Of a DNA stretch of 64,000 nucleotides, positions 34,181 through 44,002 are shown one piece after another. The notes under the pieces were generated by a model. The model did not search any database, had not been told where the DNA came from, and saw only the letters and a list, made by a program, of their open reading frames with translations. This DNA is from Chitinophaga varians. GTDB taxonomy: Bacteria; Bacteroidota; Bacteroidia; Chitinophagales; Chitinophagaceae. The stretch is taken from contig NZ_JABAIA010000001.1 of NCBI RefSeq assembly GCF_012641275.1, positions 1,426,001 to 1,490,000 of the forward strand, in the 5' to 3' direction. A program made the position numbers and the translations under genes. Position 1 is the first letter of the stretch. The number at the start of each line of letters is the position of its first letter.

Positions 34181-35149
34181 TTAGCTTTTTCGTAACAGCG
34201 GTTGGGTACTGCACCGGAAAGAACCGCCCAGGCTTCGGGTGATATGGAAATCCACATATTCCACTGTGATGCCGCGGCGGGCGATCTGATCACCGATATG
34301 CCGGAACACCGGATCAGTCACGTATACCTCCGGGCTAAGCGGCAGTCCGTTTGTGGCCAGGTTGGTGGTTTCTGTGTATGTCACATCGATACGGTCCCAG
34401 GAGCGCAGTTTTTCGGGGATACCATCTTTGAAGGCTGCTTCACATACTACCATCAGTCCATCTTTGATGAGGCCGAGGGCGCAGTCAAGGTGCAGGATAT
34501 CCGGTTGCAGCCGTACTATCTCCAGCGTATAGCCGTAGGGCTGCAGCATTTTTTCGAGCCACCGGGCACCCAGCGCGTTGGAGGCCAGCCCGGAGCTGCC
34601 AACGAAGATATGTTTGTCCAGCACCAGCACGTCGCCACCTTCTATGAAAGGGCCGGGACCATGTGTTGCGTCATCTGCCGCCGCTACCTCCGGGCGTGGG
34701 GCTGCCACATAGATGCAGGTTTCGGGGTACACCCGTTCCAGCATAATGTCCCGCATCGGCAGCACTTCCATCCGGCGGTGCAACAAACGCAACGATCCTT
34801 CTATCACCAGGTTGCCGACCGTAAAGAAAGGATCGCGGGAGAAGAAATTGGCGTAGCCATTATCACCACCGGCTTTTTTCTCTGCTGCGGTAAGACGCCG
34901 CGGGCGCAGCACTTCCACCCCATGTTTCAGGAGCACGTCTTTAAAGGCTTCCCGTTCTTTTATCCACGCCTGTTGATTTTGCGGATAGGCGTCACCGTAG
35001 TCCATCCCGGTTTTGGTATGCAGGTCTGCGCGCGCTTCAGGCGTCAGAAATTTCAGGTCTTCTTCCCGCTGCACCTTAGGCATGCCAAATTCCGATTCAG
35101 CCAGTACAACGGTGCGTAGCGGCGCAAATTCACTTTCAACAAAGATCAT
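34181..35149 (-). CDS. Amidinotransferase-family protein
   Basis: 322 aa, pentein fold of the arginine deiminase/amidinotransferase group. Seen: FFSRDPFF (Asp106), GPFIEGGD (Glu170, Asp173), LHLDCALG (His220, Asp222) and GGSFRCSTQPL with the nucleophilic Cys313 near the C-terminus. The full catalytic set is present, so an enzyme acting on a guanidino compound (arginine or a methylarginine) is expected, either hydrolysis to citrulline or amidino transfer. Which one cannot be read from sequence. Single-gene unit on the minus strand, closed by the hairpin at 34127. Confidence 0.88.
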   Translation of the reverse strand: MIFVESEFAPLRTVVLAESEFGMPKVQREEDLKFLTPEARADLHTKTGMDYGDAYPQNQQAWIKEREAFKDVLLKHGVEVLRPRRLTAAEKKAGGDNGYANFFSRDPFFTVGNLVIEGSLRLLHRRMEVLPMRDIMLERVYPETCIYVAAPRPEVAAADDATHGPGPFIEGGDVLVLDKHIFVGSSGLASNALGARWLEKMLQPYGYTLEIVRLQPDILHLDCALGLIKDGLMVVCEAAFKDGIPEKLRSWDRIDVTYTETTNLATNGLPLSPEVYVTDPVFRHIGDQIARRGITVEYVDFHITRSLGGSFRCSTQPLLRKS

Positions 35150-35208
35150 AGACGACAGCTTTTAAGGAGGGTAAACAATGAAGCGAACGCCGCAAAAACT
35201 ATTCCGTA

Positions 35209-35709
35209 TTACATCTCCGGATGTTGCTCTTTCAGCGTCCAGTGCTGTAATGTGGTATTATTCGCCGGGGCCAGTACTATCGGGGCGTTTACTGTCCCTT
35301 TGTCGTCAGCGGGTGTCAGGTAAAGATTAGTTCCTTTCAGCTTTACCAGGTAGTGGTCTTTGCCGGCTGGGATAAACTCATATTCCTGGTTGTTTTCCCC
35401 GGCCACCACCGGTTGCTCCTCCAGTGTTGTTCCTGCTGTCACTGCGGAAGCAGGTTGTAATGTTTTGCCGGAGTAGAGGTTTACCAGTTGATAGGTACTA
35501 TCTGCAACATGTTTAAAATCCCAGGTCACGCATTTCCAGTTGACCGGCGAATAGGCCACTATAGGCGTACCATTGCGGGTATCAGCATCTCTAATGCGCA
35601 GTAGTATGCCTGTCTGAACATTCCGGATAGCGTATGTACCGGAAATTTGTTGTGCCAAAACAGGAATGGTGACGATGGTCATCCACAGAAAAAACATTAT
35701 TGGTTTCAT
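35209..35709 (-). CDS. Secreted ricin-type beta-trefoil lectin-like protein
   Basis: 166 aa. A signal peptide (MKPIMFFLWMTIVTIPVLAQ) is followed by one RICIN-like domain: YAIRNVQTGILLRIRDADT, YQLVNLYSGKTLQPASA and a final LQHWTLKEQ with Q-x-W. A sugar-binding role outside the cytoplasm is likely, with no catalytic domain. It is 59 nt after the amidinotransferase start on the same strand, transcribed toward it. Confidence 0.82.
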   Translation of the reverse strand: MKPIMFFLWMTIVTIPVLAQQISGTYAIRNVQTGILLRIRDADTRNGTPIVAYSPVNWKCVTWDFKHVADSTYQLVNLYSGKTLQPASAVTAGTTLEEQPVVAGENNQEYEFIPAGKDHYLVKLKGTNLYLTPADDKGTVNAPIVLAPANNTTLQHWTLKEQHPEM

Positions 35710-36034
35710 GAGGCTTAACAGTTTACAAACAGAAGTTCCGAAGGTCTGACAGATTCATCAAATAAAATCTATGAGTGGCAAAACAATCGAATGCTACAGG
35801 GAACCGCACCCATCCACCACCATAATTTTTTTTAACATTCATGCAACATTTCTTATTGGTTAATCCTTATTTATTCATCTCACCTCCTGAAAAAAAATTT
35901 CCCCAAAAGAAACCGTATCCATCGTGTTTGGCATTGATGATCGCTGAGACTGGCAGAAAACCCCTTACACCGAAGGTTGTCGCATGGCAACACTTCTCTC
36001 CTGTTATATTCTTTCACATTTAAAAAGTATCAAC
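35710..36034 (+). other. Intergenic region, no gene seen
   Basis: 325 nt between divergent genes. It contains a short open frame at 35841 without protein-like composition and no clear promoter box or hairpin. Confidence 0.4.
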
Positions 36035-37138
36035 ATGAGCGCATTGTTTAAAAAAATGCCGGTAGTGGAAAAGCCTGCCGGAACGCCCCCCAAATTTATT
36101 CGCGCAGGTATTGCGATGACGGTCATCACCTTTATCCTGTCAATAACCAGCTGTCATAAGAATGACCCATTCCATGCCTGCGACCAATGTGACTGTCTGG
36201 GCAAAAATTATAAACAAACCAACCTGGTGGCTGACACAGCAGGTTTCGACGCAGCACGCATTGATCCGCATCTCGTAAATGCCTGGGGCATTGCAGTCGG
36301 GCCTACAGGCGCTTTCTGGATCTCTTCCAATGGCGACGGCTCCAGCGTTATTTACGACAAAAACGGCGCTACCCTGAGAGCACCGGTATTTATCCCTTCA
36401 CCAATGGGTAAAGGCCCCGGCACACCTACCGGCCAGGTATTCAACAATACGACCGGCTTCAAGGGCGCACACTTTATTTTTGCCACAGAAGACGGCACCA
36501 TCGCATCCTGGACGTCCGGTGATACGGCTGTAATACAGGCCAACCGTTCTTCTTTCAATGCTGTTTACAAAGGCATCGCACTGGCCAGCGACAGTGGCAA
36601 GAACTACATTTACGCCACCAATTTCCACAATGGCACCATCGATGTGTTTGACTCCGCCTATCATTATGTTTCCACCAAACCGTTCGTAGATCCGGCCATC
36701 CCTGCCGGCTTTGCGCCGTTTAATATCCGGAACATAGAAGGCGTGCTTTTCGTTACCTATGCTAAACAAAAACCAGATAAACATGATGACCAGGCTGGCC
36801 CTGGCAACGGATATGTGGACCTCTACAGGCCTAACGGCACCCTTATCAGAAGGTTTGCCACACAAGGCACGCTCAATTCACCATGGGGCATTACGCAAGG
36901 CTGCTCCGGCATGACCGATGGCGTGATCCTCATCGGCAATTTTGGCGATGGACATATCAATGCATATAGTGACAAAGGAACTTACCTCGGACAGTTACAG
37001 AAAGGTACTGGTCCGGTTATCATAAAAGGCCTGTGGGCACTGGAAAGCAATGTGCCTTCTGCGCCGGGACAGCTGTTCTTCACCGCAGGTCCTGATGATG
37101 AGTCACATGGTTTGTTTGGTTATCTCCGGAAAAACTAA
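36035..37138 (+). CDS. TIGR03118 family protein
   Basis: 367 aa from the Met at 36035 (MSALFKKMPVVEK). An N-terminal hydrophobic segment ends near ITSC with a Cys, so a lipoprotein or membrane anchor is likely; next comes a Cys-rich HACDQCDCLG. The rest matches the TIGR03118 beta-propeller-like family: VADTAGFDAARIDPHLVNAWGIA, GTPTGQVFN, GTIDVFDSAYHYV, GYVDLYRPNGTLIRRFATQGTLNSPWGI and GNFGDGHINAYSDKGTYLG. No catalytic residues are known for this family; the role is unknown. Monocistronic. Confidence 0.88.
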   Translation: MSALFKKMPVVEKPAGTPPKFIRAGIAMTVITFILSITSCHKNDPFHACDQCDCLGKNYKQTNLVADTAGFDAARIDPHLVNAWGIAVGPTGAFWISSNGDGSSVIYDKNGATLRAPVFIPSPMGKGPGTPTGQVFNNTTGFKGAHFIFATEDGTIASWTSGDTAVIQANRSSFNAVYKGIALASDSGKNYIYATNFHNGTIDVFDSAYHYVSTKPFVDPAIPAGFAPFNIRNIEGVLFVTYAKQKPDKHDDQAGPGNGYVDLYRPNGTLIRRFATQGTLNSPWGITQGCSGMTDGVILIGNFGDGHINAYSDKGTYLGQLQKGTGPVIIKGLWALESNVPSAPGQLFFTAGPDDESHGLFGYLRKN

Positions 37139-37188
37139 CATCCACTTATATCAGCACAGCGACGAGCAACCGCAACGTCAGCAAAAAA

Positions 37189-37212
37189 GCCGGGCGTATT
37201 ATTGCGCCCGGC
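37189..37212 (-). terminator. Terminator between convergent genes
   Basis: GCCGGGCG/CGCCCGGC stem with an 8-nt loop; on the minus strand followed by TTTTTTG. It serves the DUF1772 gene. Confidence 0.85.
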
Positions 37213-37222
37213 ATACATGATT

Positions 37223-37708
37223 TTAAAGCGATAATTTCAGGCAGGCAATGATGACCATCGTCACCGTAGCGATAGCACATATGGTACGAATGGTGTTCAG
37301 CCGGTTCCATGGCCGTTCAAAACGGGCACGATGCGCGGCCAGCGCTGCACTGTCGTCCTGCAACGACACCTTGTCCAGCGCATTGTTCAACGGCACATTG
37401 CCGCCTCCTGTAACCCCGAACACACCAACTATGTACGTGAGGGTAGCTGCCAGCATCCACCAGCCCGCCGGCGGCATTCCCTCGCGGAACAGCAGCCAGG
37501 TGCTGAACGGCAGCAAAAACACCGGTCCTATAAAGCCAATAAAAAATACCGGATTGAGAATAGCCCGGTTAATAGACTGCATGGCTGCCAGATAAGCGGC
37601 ATCCGACAGGCGGCCCAGGCCCGGATTGACAGAGCAGGAGTAGGCGTAAAACAAGCCTCCCATCAGCGCAGCCGTAACGGCCGTTATCAGCAACAGAAAG
37701 AATAGCAT
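37223..37708 (-). CDS. DUF1772 (anthrone oxygenase-like) membrane protein
   Basis: 161 aa with four membrane segments. Features: FYAYSCSVNPGLGRLSDAAYLAAMQSINRAILNPVFFIGF in the first half, and TGGGNVPLNNALDKVSL followed by ARFERPWNRLNTIRT in the second. These mark DUF1772, a family related to fungal anthrone oxygenases. In bacteria its function is not established. Short, single gene, on the minus strand, 52 nt from the convergent TIGR03118 terminator region. Confidence 0.88.
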   Translation of the reverse strand: MLFFLLLITAVTAALMGGLFYAYSCSVNPGLGRLSDAAYLAAMQSINRAILNPVFFIGFIGPVFLLPFSTWLLFREGMPPAGWWMLAATLTYIVGVFGVTGGGNVPLNNALDKVSLQDDSAALAAHRARFERPWNRLNTIRTICAIATVTMVIIACLKLSL

Positions 37709-37754
37709 AGTAACAGATCAGGTTATGCCTAAAGATAGGTAACCTGCAAAAACA

Positions 37755-37793
37755 ACAGCGGAATTTTTCCTTTCACAGGAAAAATTCCGCTGT
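37755..37793 (-). terminator. Terminator of SusCD operon 2
   Basis: A 17-bp stem (ACAGCGGAATTTTTCCT, loop TTCAC, and its complement), followed on the minus strand by TGTTTTTG. The SusD stop is at 37822. Confidence 0.88.
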
Positions 37794-37821
37794 CTGTTAT
37801 CATGAAATCGTAGCCGGGAAA

Positions 37822-39420
37822 TTACCAGCCGGGTGTTTGTTTGTAAAGGCCGTTGGTGCGGGCAATTTCATCCGGGCTGATAGGCCATGCCATATGTTTG
37901 GCCGGATTAAAATTACGCGCAGGCCAAACTTCCTTGATGGTATAGGGAGAAGCAGGGTCCTGGCGGTTAGCATGGATACGGCCATGCAGCGGCGCATTGA
38001 TCTTGTCATAGTCGCCCCATCTTTTCAGGTCATGGAAACGGTCTGTCCATTCGCAGGCCAGTTCCACGCGGCGTTCATGTTTCAGATCGGCCATAGTAGG
38101 ATTGGCCACTGGTGTGAGGCCCACACGGGCACGTATTTCGTTGAGCGGTGCAGCGGCTTCACCATTACGGCCCAGCTGTATCAGCGCTTCCGCTTTAAAC
38201 AACAGTATTTCGGCGTAACGCATCAGCGGCAGATTAAGCGCCGTGGTCGGATAATCGGGGTTAGAGCTGGCGAAGGTATTGCTGGCCATATCACCATTGG
38301 AACCGTAGCTGTACGGCTCCATGTATTTATTGATCTGGAAACCGGACAGGCTGTTGGTAGAGAAATACTGTCTGGACTGACCAATATACACGAACGGATC
38401 ACCGAATTTCAGGATCGTTACTTCCCTGCGCGGGTCGTTCGCTTCGTATTCATCATACAGCTCTTCTGTAGGCTGGAAGTAACCCCATCCGTTATATTTG
38501 GTCCAGCCTTTATTTTCCAGTACTACACCGGGAAATTCAGAACCACCCTGGATGCTGGAGTTAACAGACCAGATATATTCGGAAGACCAGTTGTTGGCCA
38601 CACGGAAAACAGCCTGGTAGTTTTCGCGGTTGTTGGCTTGTCCGCTGATGAGTGCGCGGTGGCCTTCGTCACGGATTTTATCACATAAAGCCGGTATCAG
38701 TTGCCATTTGGTTTTATCGTACTGTGCCCAGTATGCGTATACTTTCACCATATAACCCCATGCGGCAGCTCTGTGCGCACGGCCTTTGTCGCCATCTTTA
38801 TATGTTTCAAACAGCGGCAGCATGTCAGCAGCTTTTTGCAGGTCGCTGATGATCTGGGCATAGTTGTCTGTTACAGAGGCCAGTTGTGGCGGTATACGTT
38901 TGCCAAATTCCGGGTTTTCAGGCCCGTCAAACGGAACCCCCTGGTCTTTGTGGCCATATATATAGGCTACCCAGAAATGCGCGAAAGCACGCATAAAATA
39001 AGCTTCTCCGAGGGATTGTTTACGTACGTCTTCAGATACGTTAACGGCTTTCGGGATATTTTCAATCGCCTGATTAGCCCTGTTCATCATGTTGTAAAGC
39101 ATCTGCCAGCCATTGGTCAGATAACCTTCGCGGCCGCTGGGAATGAAGTTTTTGATGTTTTCAGCATCCGCCTTGGAACGCCCTACGATCAGGTCATCGC
39201 TGGCGTCCTGCACCCAGAACAGGTCACGGCCCCAGGTATATTCATTTTTCATTTCCACGTACATAGCGGCGGTAGCCTTACGCAGGTCATTATCGCTCTG
39301 CCAGAAAAAAGCGGTGGAAGGCGCGCCGTTAGGCTTGGTGTCCACCCAATTTTCGGAGCACGCGCTCCAGCCGGCCAGCATCGCCATCAGTGCGGGTATA
39401 TAGATATATTTCTTTTTCAT
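37822..39420 (-). CDS. SusD/RagB-family lipoprotein (operon 2)
   Basis: 532 aa. Lipoprotein signal (ALMAMLAGWSAC), then SENWVDTKPNGAPSTAFFWQ. SusD landmarks: LGEAYFMRAFAHFWVAYIYG, the C-terminal LMRYAEILLFKAEALIQLGR, LKHERRVELACEWTDRFHDL and a final AWPISPDEIARTNGLYKQTPGW. It pairs with the SusC 14 nt upstream. No enzyme gene follows, so the ligand class is not indicated by neighbours. Confidence 0.95.
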   Translation of the reverse strand: MKKKYIYIPALMAMLAGWSACSENWVDTKPNGAPSTAFFWQSDNDLRKATAAMYVEMKNEYTWGRDLFWVQDASDDLIVGRSKADAENIKNFIPSGREGYLTNGWQMLYNMMNRANQAIENIPKAVNVSEDVRKQSLGEAYFMRAFAHFWVAYIYGHKDQGVPFDGPENPEFGKRIPPQLASVTDNYAQIISDLQKAADMLPLFETYKDGDKGRAHRAAAWGYMVKVYAYWAQYDKTKWQLIPALCDKIRDEGHRALISGQANNRENYQAVFRVANNWSSEYIWSVNSSIQGGSEFPGVVLENKGWTKYNGWGYFQPTEELYDEYEANDPRREVTILKFGDPFVYIGQSRQYFSTNSLSGFQINKYMEPYSYGSNGDMASNTFASSNPDYPTTALNLPLMRYAEILLFKAEALIQLGRNGEAAAPLNEIRARVGLTPVANPTMADLKHERRVELACEWTDRFHDLKRWGDYDKINAPLHGRIHANRQDPASPYTIKEVWPARNFNPAKHMAWPISPDEIARTNGLYKQTPGW

Positions 39421-39434
39421 GATTGTCAGTTTGA

Positions 39435-42400
39435 TCAGAATTTAACATTAAGGCCCAGGGAATAGGTACGGGAAACCGGGAACTGTCCGCCATCCAGACC
39501 GATACCGCCCACTTCAGGGTCCATACCGGTATATTTGGTGAAGGTCAGCAGGTTATCACCGCTGAAGTATACACGCAGACCATTGTTCCAGCGCATTTTG
39601 TTGAACGTGTAACCGATCAGCAGGTTTTTCAGGCGCAGGTAGTTACCGCTTTCGAGGTACCAGTCAGAAGCTGTCTGGAAGTTTTTATTCGTATCATCCG
39701 CAGAGATACGGGGGATGTTGGAACCCGTATTTGACGGGGACCATGCGTCCAGGATTTTATCCCAGCGGTTGTACCCTTGTTCCGCACCGTTCAGGGTGGA
39801 CTGTTTGAAGGCGTTGAACAGTTTCACGCCGCCCACGCCCTGAAGGAACAGGCTCAGGTCGAAGTTTTTCCAGGTGAAGTTGGCTGTAAAACCATACGTC
39901 AGTTTCGGGAAAGCAGCGCCCATGTATACGCGGTCAGCATCATCGATTTTACCGTCGCCGTTCTGGTCAATGAATTTCAGGTCGCCGGCTTTGGCGTTAG
40001 GCTGGATCTTCTGTCCGTTTTTCTGATAGGCGTTTGCTTCTGCGTCTGACTGGAAAATGCCGGCAGACTGTATCAGCCAGTAGGAGTAATAAGGCTGTCC
40101 TACTTTTGAACGGTAAGGGTTCAGCACTGTTCTCCAGTTATCACCATGTATCCATACAGAATTGGGGTTCTCATCAATTTCCACGACACGGTTTTTGAGC
40201 GTGGCCATATTAGCACTCAGGTTATAGCCTACCTGACCGATTTTATCGTGCCAGCCAACGGCTACTTCAATGCCTTTGTTACCGATTTTTCCCTGGTTGA
40301 TCAGCGGCGCGTTCAAGCCAAAAGAAACAGGCCAGTACGTATCCTGCTGTTTGATCAGGTCGTAGGTCAGTTTGTCGAAATAATCTGCGGTGATGGTCAG
40401 CCGTTGTTTCAGCAATGCGATGTCGATACCGATATCTGTTTGCTGAGATGTTTCCCAGGTGAGTTCGGGATTAAACCGTGTATCATTAAACAAAGCGCTG
40501 GACAGCGGTGCGCCGTTACCGATCTGATAAGTGAAGTCGTTGGTCAGCAGCGGATAGGCATAGTTGATCCGCACGGATTGGATGTTACCAATGCGGCCCC
40601 AGCTGGCCCTGATTTTCAGCAGGTCAACAGCCGGTACCTGGAAGAAAGGCTCTGAACTGATTTTCCATGCGGCAGTAACACCGGGGAAGCCCAGGCCACG
40701 GTAACCCACAGGGAGCCTGCCGGCAAAATCATGACGGTAGCTACCGGTCAGGAAATAACGATCTGCCCAGCTATAGGAAATTCTTCCTACGTAAGAAAGA
40801 TTCCTGTCTTTCCATTCACGGTCTGTTGGACGGTCCTGGTCGAATACAGAAGCCAGCGCCATAAAGCGGGCCCAGTCAGCTTCGTTTTCAAAGCCTCTGG
40901 CAGCGATCGCGAAGTTGCGGTTGCCAGCCTCCTGTGCCGTCATGGACAGCATGGCGCCGATATTATGTCTTTTCAGGATTTTATTGTAGTTAAGGGTATT
41001 TTCCCACAGCCAGTTATAGTCTCTGCTGGAAGCATAAGACAATTTGTTTTGTGCATTGGCTTTACCGGGTTCCAGTCTTCTGGGCTCAAAGTTTTTAAAG
41101 AGCGTATCCACCTGGCGATAAGAGAAGCGCGACATAAAGGAGAGGCCGGGGAGGATGTCGGACACTGTCAGTTCGGTCACCGACTGAACATCGCTCCTTT
41201 TGTTGTAAGGCTGGTTACGCAGCAGGGTAGCTACCGGGTTTACCACGTCGCCATGGATGCCCAGGTATTTGGAATCCACCGGGCCTACGCCGCCAAAGGA
41301 GCCATCCGCATAGTAAGGAGTGGCGGAACGGGGCATATAGATGGCGGAGAGGATCACACCGGTATAGCCGCTGGAAGTTTCTGCATCGCGGTTGTCATTG
41401 TTGTTCCAGAAGATGTCCTGCCGCAGTTTTACTTTCTTCGACAGCTCGTAGTTCACGTTGAAGCGAAGGGAGATATTTTTGTTGTAGGTGTTCAGCAGGG
41501 TGCCTTCTTCATTTTCATAGCGTGCCTGGAACAGGGTAGAGAATTTATCTGAACCGGCATTGAAGCTCACGTTGTGGCGTTGCATCAGGCCGGTGCGGAA
41601 TATCTCTTTCATCCAATTGGTGCGGGTCACCTGCGCATAAGGGTTGAGAGAAGCGTCCCATCCCGGTAATGGCGGTTTGCCGGCATTGGCATAGGCCAGG
41701 TTAGATACTTTCGCTTCGTCTTCCGCGCTCAGGGACTGGAGGGTGCGCCATGCCTGTTTAGCGCCTACAAAACCGGTGTACTGTACCTGTGGCACCCCTT
41801 TGGAAGCCTGGCGGGTGGTAATGAGAATAACTCCCGATGCACCTGCAAAAGCCCCGTAGATAGCGGCAGATGCCGCATCTTTCAATACGGTGATGGACTC
41901 CACGTCGGCAGGGTTATAGGGTGCATTCGGCACACCGTCCACCACATATAATACGCTTTCTTTTCCACGGGAACCCATACCACGGATCACGACGTTATTG
42001 GCATTGCTGGTGTGGCCGCCATTGCTCACAACTGTAATACCGGGCACTTTACCCTGTATCATATTGGCCACGTCCATTACCGGGCGTTCCTTGATCTGTT
42101 TCATGTCAGGTACGGTGGCAACAGCAGCGGAGAGGTCACTTTTTTTAGCGGTGCCATAACCGATTACCACCACTTCATCCAACGCGGTGTTCCCGTTTTT
42201 CATGACGAGGTTGAGCGTATTGCCGGCGCCGGGTGTGAGCTCGGTGGTCTGGTAACCTACATAGCTGAAGCTGATGATGGGATTTTCTGTATCGATGGTG
42301 AGTTCATATCGTCCGTCGCCGTCGGTGATGGCCCTGTTTTTAGTGCCTTTCACCCATACGGTCACACCGGGGATAGGTTCGTTGTTTTCAGTCGTTACAC

Positions 42401-42827
42401 GGCCGGAGATGCGGCGGGCTACAACCTGTTTGCCGCTCTGCGGAGCATCCTGCTGATGTTGTGTTTTACGCAGCAGGATAGCTTTGTCATTTACGCTGTA
42501 TTCAATGCCGGACTGATTCTGAAGCAGGTGCAGCGCTTCATTCAGGGTGATGTTGTTGGCTTTGAAGTCGCGGACCATGATGTTGTCAAAATCCTGCTTG
42601 ACATAGTTAAAAGTGAAGCTGCTTTGGTTGCTTAATGCTTTTAGCACCTGCGACAAAGAAGCGTTGGACATGTCCAGTTTCACTTTTTCGTTCAGACTGT
42701 TTTGCCGGCCGAAACCGATGGTGGCAGGGAGCAGGCAGCAGCCCAGCAACAGGAAGCGTTTCATCCCTGACATGGCAGGCCCGCCGCTGCGGACCTGATG
42801 GTCCGAGACTGTAGATTTCCTTTTCAT
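39435..42827 (-). CDS. SusC/RagA-family TonB-dependent transporter with STN domain (operon 2)
   Basis: 1130 aa. The signal segment lies at residues 22-41 (MKRFLLLGCCLLPATIGFG), so residues 1-21 may be a non-functional extension and the Met at 22 is an alternative start. STN domain ~50-120, carboxypeptidase-regulatory-like domain ~139-210, TonB-box-like DEVVVIGYG at ~217-225, plug to ~345, then the barrel ending in YSLGLNVKF. With sigma and FecR directly upstream, it is a signalling transporter like the one at 5249. Confidence 0.95.
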   Translation of the reverse strand: MKRKSTVSDHQVRSGGPAMSGMKRFLLLGCCLLPATIGFGRQNSLNEKVKLDMSNASLSQVLKALSNQSSFTFNYVKQDFDNIMVRDFKANNITLNEALHLLQNQSGIEYSVNDKAILLRKTQHQQDAPQSGKQVVARRISGRVTTENNEPIPGVTVWVKGTKNRAITDGDGRYELTIDTENPIISFSYVGYQTTELTPGAGNTLNLVMKNGNTALDEVVVIGYGTAKKSDLSAAVATVPDMKQIKERPVMDVANMIQGKVPGITVVSNGGHTSNANNVVIRGMGSRGKESVLYVVDGVPNAPYNPADVESITVLKDAASAAIYGAFAGASGVILITTRQASKGVPQVQYTGFVGAKQAWRTLQSLSAEDEAKVSNLAYANAGKPPLPGWDASLNPYAQVTRTNWMKEIFRTGLMQRHNVSFNAGSDKFSTLFQARYENEEGTLLNTYNKNISLRFNVNYELSKKVKLRQDIFWNNNDNRDAETSSGYTGVILSAIYMPRSATPYYADGSFGGVGPVDSKYLGIHGDVVNPVATLLRNQPYNKRSDVQSVTELTVSDILPGLSFMSRFSYRQVDTLFKNFEPRRLEPGKANAQNKLSYASSRDYNWLWENTLNYNKILKRHNIGAMLSMTAQEAGNRNFAIAARGFENEADWARFMALASVFDQDRPTDREWKDRNLSYVGRISYSWADRYFLTGSYRHDFAGRLPVGYRGLGFPGVTAAWKISSEPFFQVPAVDLLKIRASWGRIGNIQSVRINYAYPLLTNDFTYQIGNGAPLSSALFNDTRFNPELTWETSQQTDIGIDIALLKQRLTITADYFDKLTYDLIKQQDTYWPVSFGLNAPLINQGKIGNKGIEVAVGWHDKIGQVGYNLSANMATLKNRVVEIDENPNSVWIHGDNWRTVLNPYRSKVGQPYYSYWLIQSAGIFQSDAEANAYQKNGQKIQPNAKAGDLKFIDQNGDGKIDDADRVYMGAAFPKLTYGFTANFTWKNFDLSLFLQGVGGVKLFNAFKQSTLNGAEQGYNRWDKILDAWSPSNTGSNIPRISADDTNKNFQTASDWYLESGNYLRLKNLLIGYTFNKMRWNNGLRVYFSGDNLLTFTKYTGMDPEVGGIGLDGGQFPVSRTYSLGLNVKF

Positions 42828-42861
42828 AATAAAAATTGTTTTTCGGAGTGTTGTAGCTTTT

Positions 42862-43956
42862 TTAAAAAATCGTCACCTCTCTACCGGAAATTTTATACTG
42901 TTTACGACTGATATAACAAATGTTGTCCAGCATTCCTGTGAAACTGTCTGTTTTGAACATCACGGTAATATTCTTTTCGATATCCTGTTTGTTTTTCCAG
43001 CTGACGGAATAGCCGTAGCGGTCACAAAGCCTTTCCACGGCGTCTTTAAGCGAAATATCCGCAGCAGTGAAAACACCTTCTTTCCAGGCGGCCACTTTAG
43101 CGGCATCGGTTTCGCCGACCTGTAAAAGCGTATCGCCGGCATGACAGGCAGCGGCGTAACCGGGCTGCAATATCACGGCCCTGGCATTTTGCGGATACGC
43201 TTTTACCTGTACTTTTCCCTGCAGCAGCGACACACGCGTGCCCTTTTCGCTGGCATAGGCTTCCACATTAAATTGTGTGCCCAGTACTTTGATGGCCATA
43301 TCACGGGTATGTACTACAAAAGGCCGTTTTTCGCTGCCATGGATGTCGAAGAAACCTTCACCAATCAGCGTTACACCACGTTCCAGCCGGTTGAAATCTT
43401 TTTTCCAGGCGATGGTGGCATGGGCGTTTAGCCATACCCGTGAGCTGTCCGGCAGTGTGACCTGTTTAATACCGGCTGTTTCGTTGGTGACCGTTATCAT
43501 GCCTGCCAGTACCGGAGACGGATGTTGTTTAGCTGCTTGCTGGCGCCATAACCAGCCCGCGCCTGTTAACAATACGATACTGGCCGCTGCGGCCCATCTC
43601 CCCCAGGTTCCCCAGGGCTGAAGCCCTGGGCTACGTTGTGTTTCTGGTCCGGTAGCTGTAGGTTTTTGTCCGGAAGCATGGTCTGGTAAGGTGCTGCTAT
43701 AGCCGGCCAGATGTTGTTGATGCCCGGTATCCGCGGATTTGAAGCCAGTGACATCATCCGTAGGCAACGCACTACGGAAGTTGGCCAGGAACTGTTGCCG
43801 CCGGAGGTCTGCTTCCAGTCCTTCCAGGTCGACAGGCGTGCCCGCTCCCAGACCGTTATACCATTTGTCCAGGACCGCCAGCTCTTCAGGGGTGCATTTC
43901 CCTGCATGAAATTTTTCTAACAGGGCCTGGGCCCCGGGATAATTTTGCGGTGTCAT
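42862..43956 (-). CDS. FecR-family anti-sigma factor with repeat-derived insertion
   Basis: 364 aa, longer than the FecR at 8646 (317 aa). The cytoplasmic N-terminus (~1-60) is followed by a Ser/Thr/His-rich linker (~60-116), one membrane segment (~121-137, AAAASIVLLTGAGWLW), the FecR domain (VTLPDSSRVWLNAHATIAW, GVTLIGEGFFDIHGSEKRPF) and a C-terminal DUF4974 domain (SLKDAVERLCDRYGYSVSW). Residues 106-116 (TQRSPGLQPWG) are coded by the palindromic repeat at 43611-43637, read in frame just before the membrane helix. It should still control the sigma factor encoded 46 nt upstream. Confidence 0.92.
   Translation of the reverse strand: MTPQNYPGAQALLEKFHAGKCTPEELAVLDKWYNGLGAGTPVDLEGLEADLRRQQFLANFRSALPTDDVTGFKSADTGHQQHLAGYSSTLPDHASGQKPTATGPETQRSPGLQPWGTWGRWAAAASIVLLTGAGWLWRQQAAKQHPSPVLAGMITVTNETAGIKQVTLPDSSRVWLNAHATIAWKKDFNRLERGVTLIGEGFFDIHGSEKRPFVVHTRDMAIKVLGTQFNVEAYASEKGTRVSLLQGKVQVKAYPQNARAVILQPGYAAACHAGDTLLQVGETDAAKVAAWKEGVFTAADISLKDAVERLCDRYGYSVSWKNKQDIEKNITVMFKTDSFTGMLDNICYISRKQYKISGREVTIF
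43611..43637. repeat. REP-like palindromic repeat, copy B, inside fecR
   Basis: CCCAGGGCT-GA-AGCCCTGGG, a perfect 9-bp hairpin, followed by CTACGTT. It shares 25 of 27 nt with 274-300. It lies wholly within the fecR coding region without breaking the frame. Confidence 0.8.
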
Positions 43957-44002
43957 CTACTAAAGAATACCCGATGCGAAAGAAATGTTAACTACACCAA
44001 CG

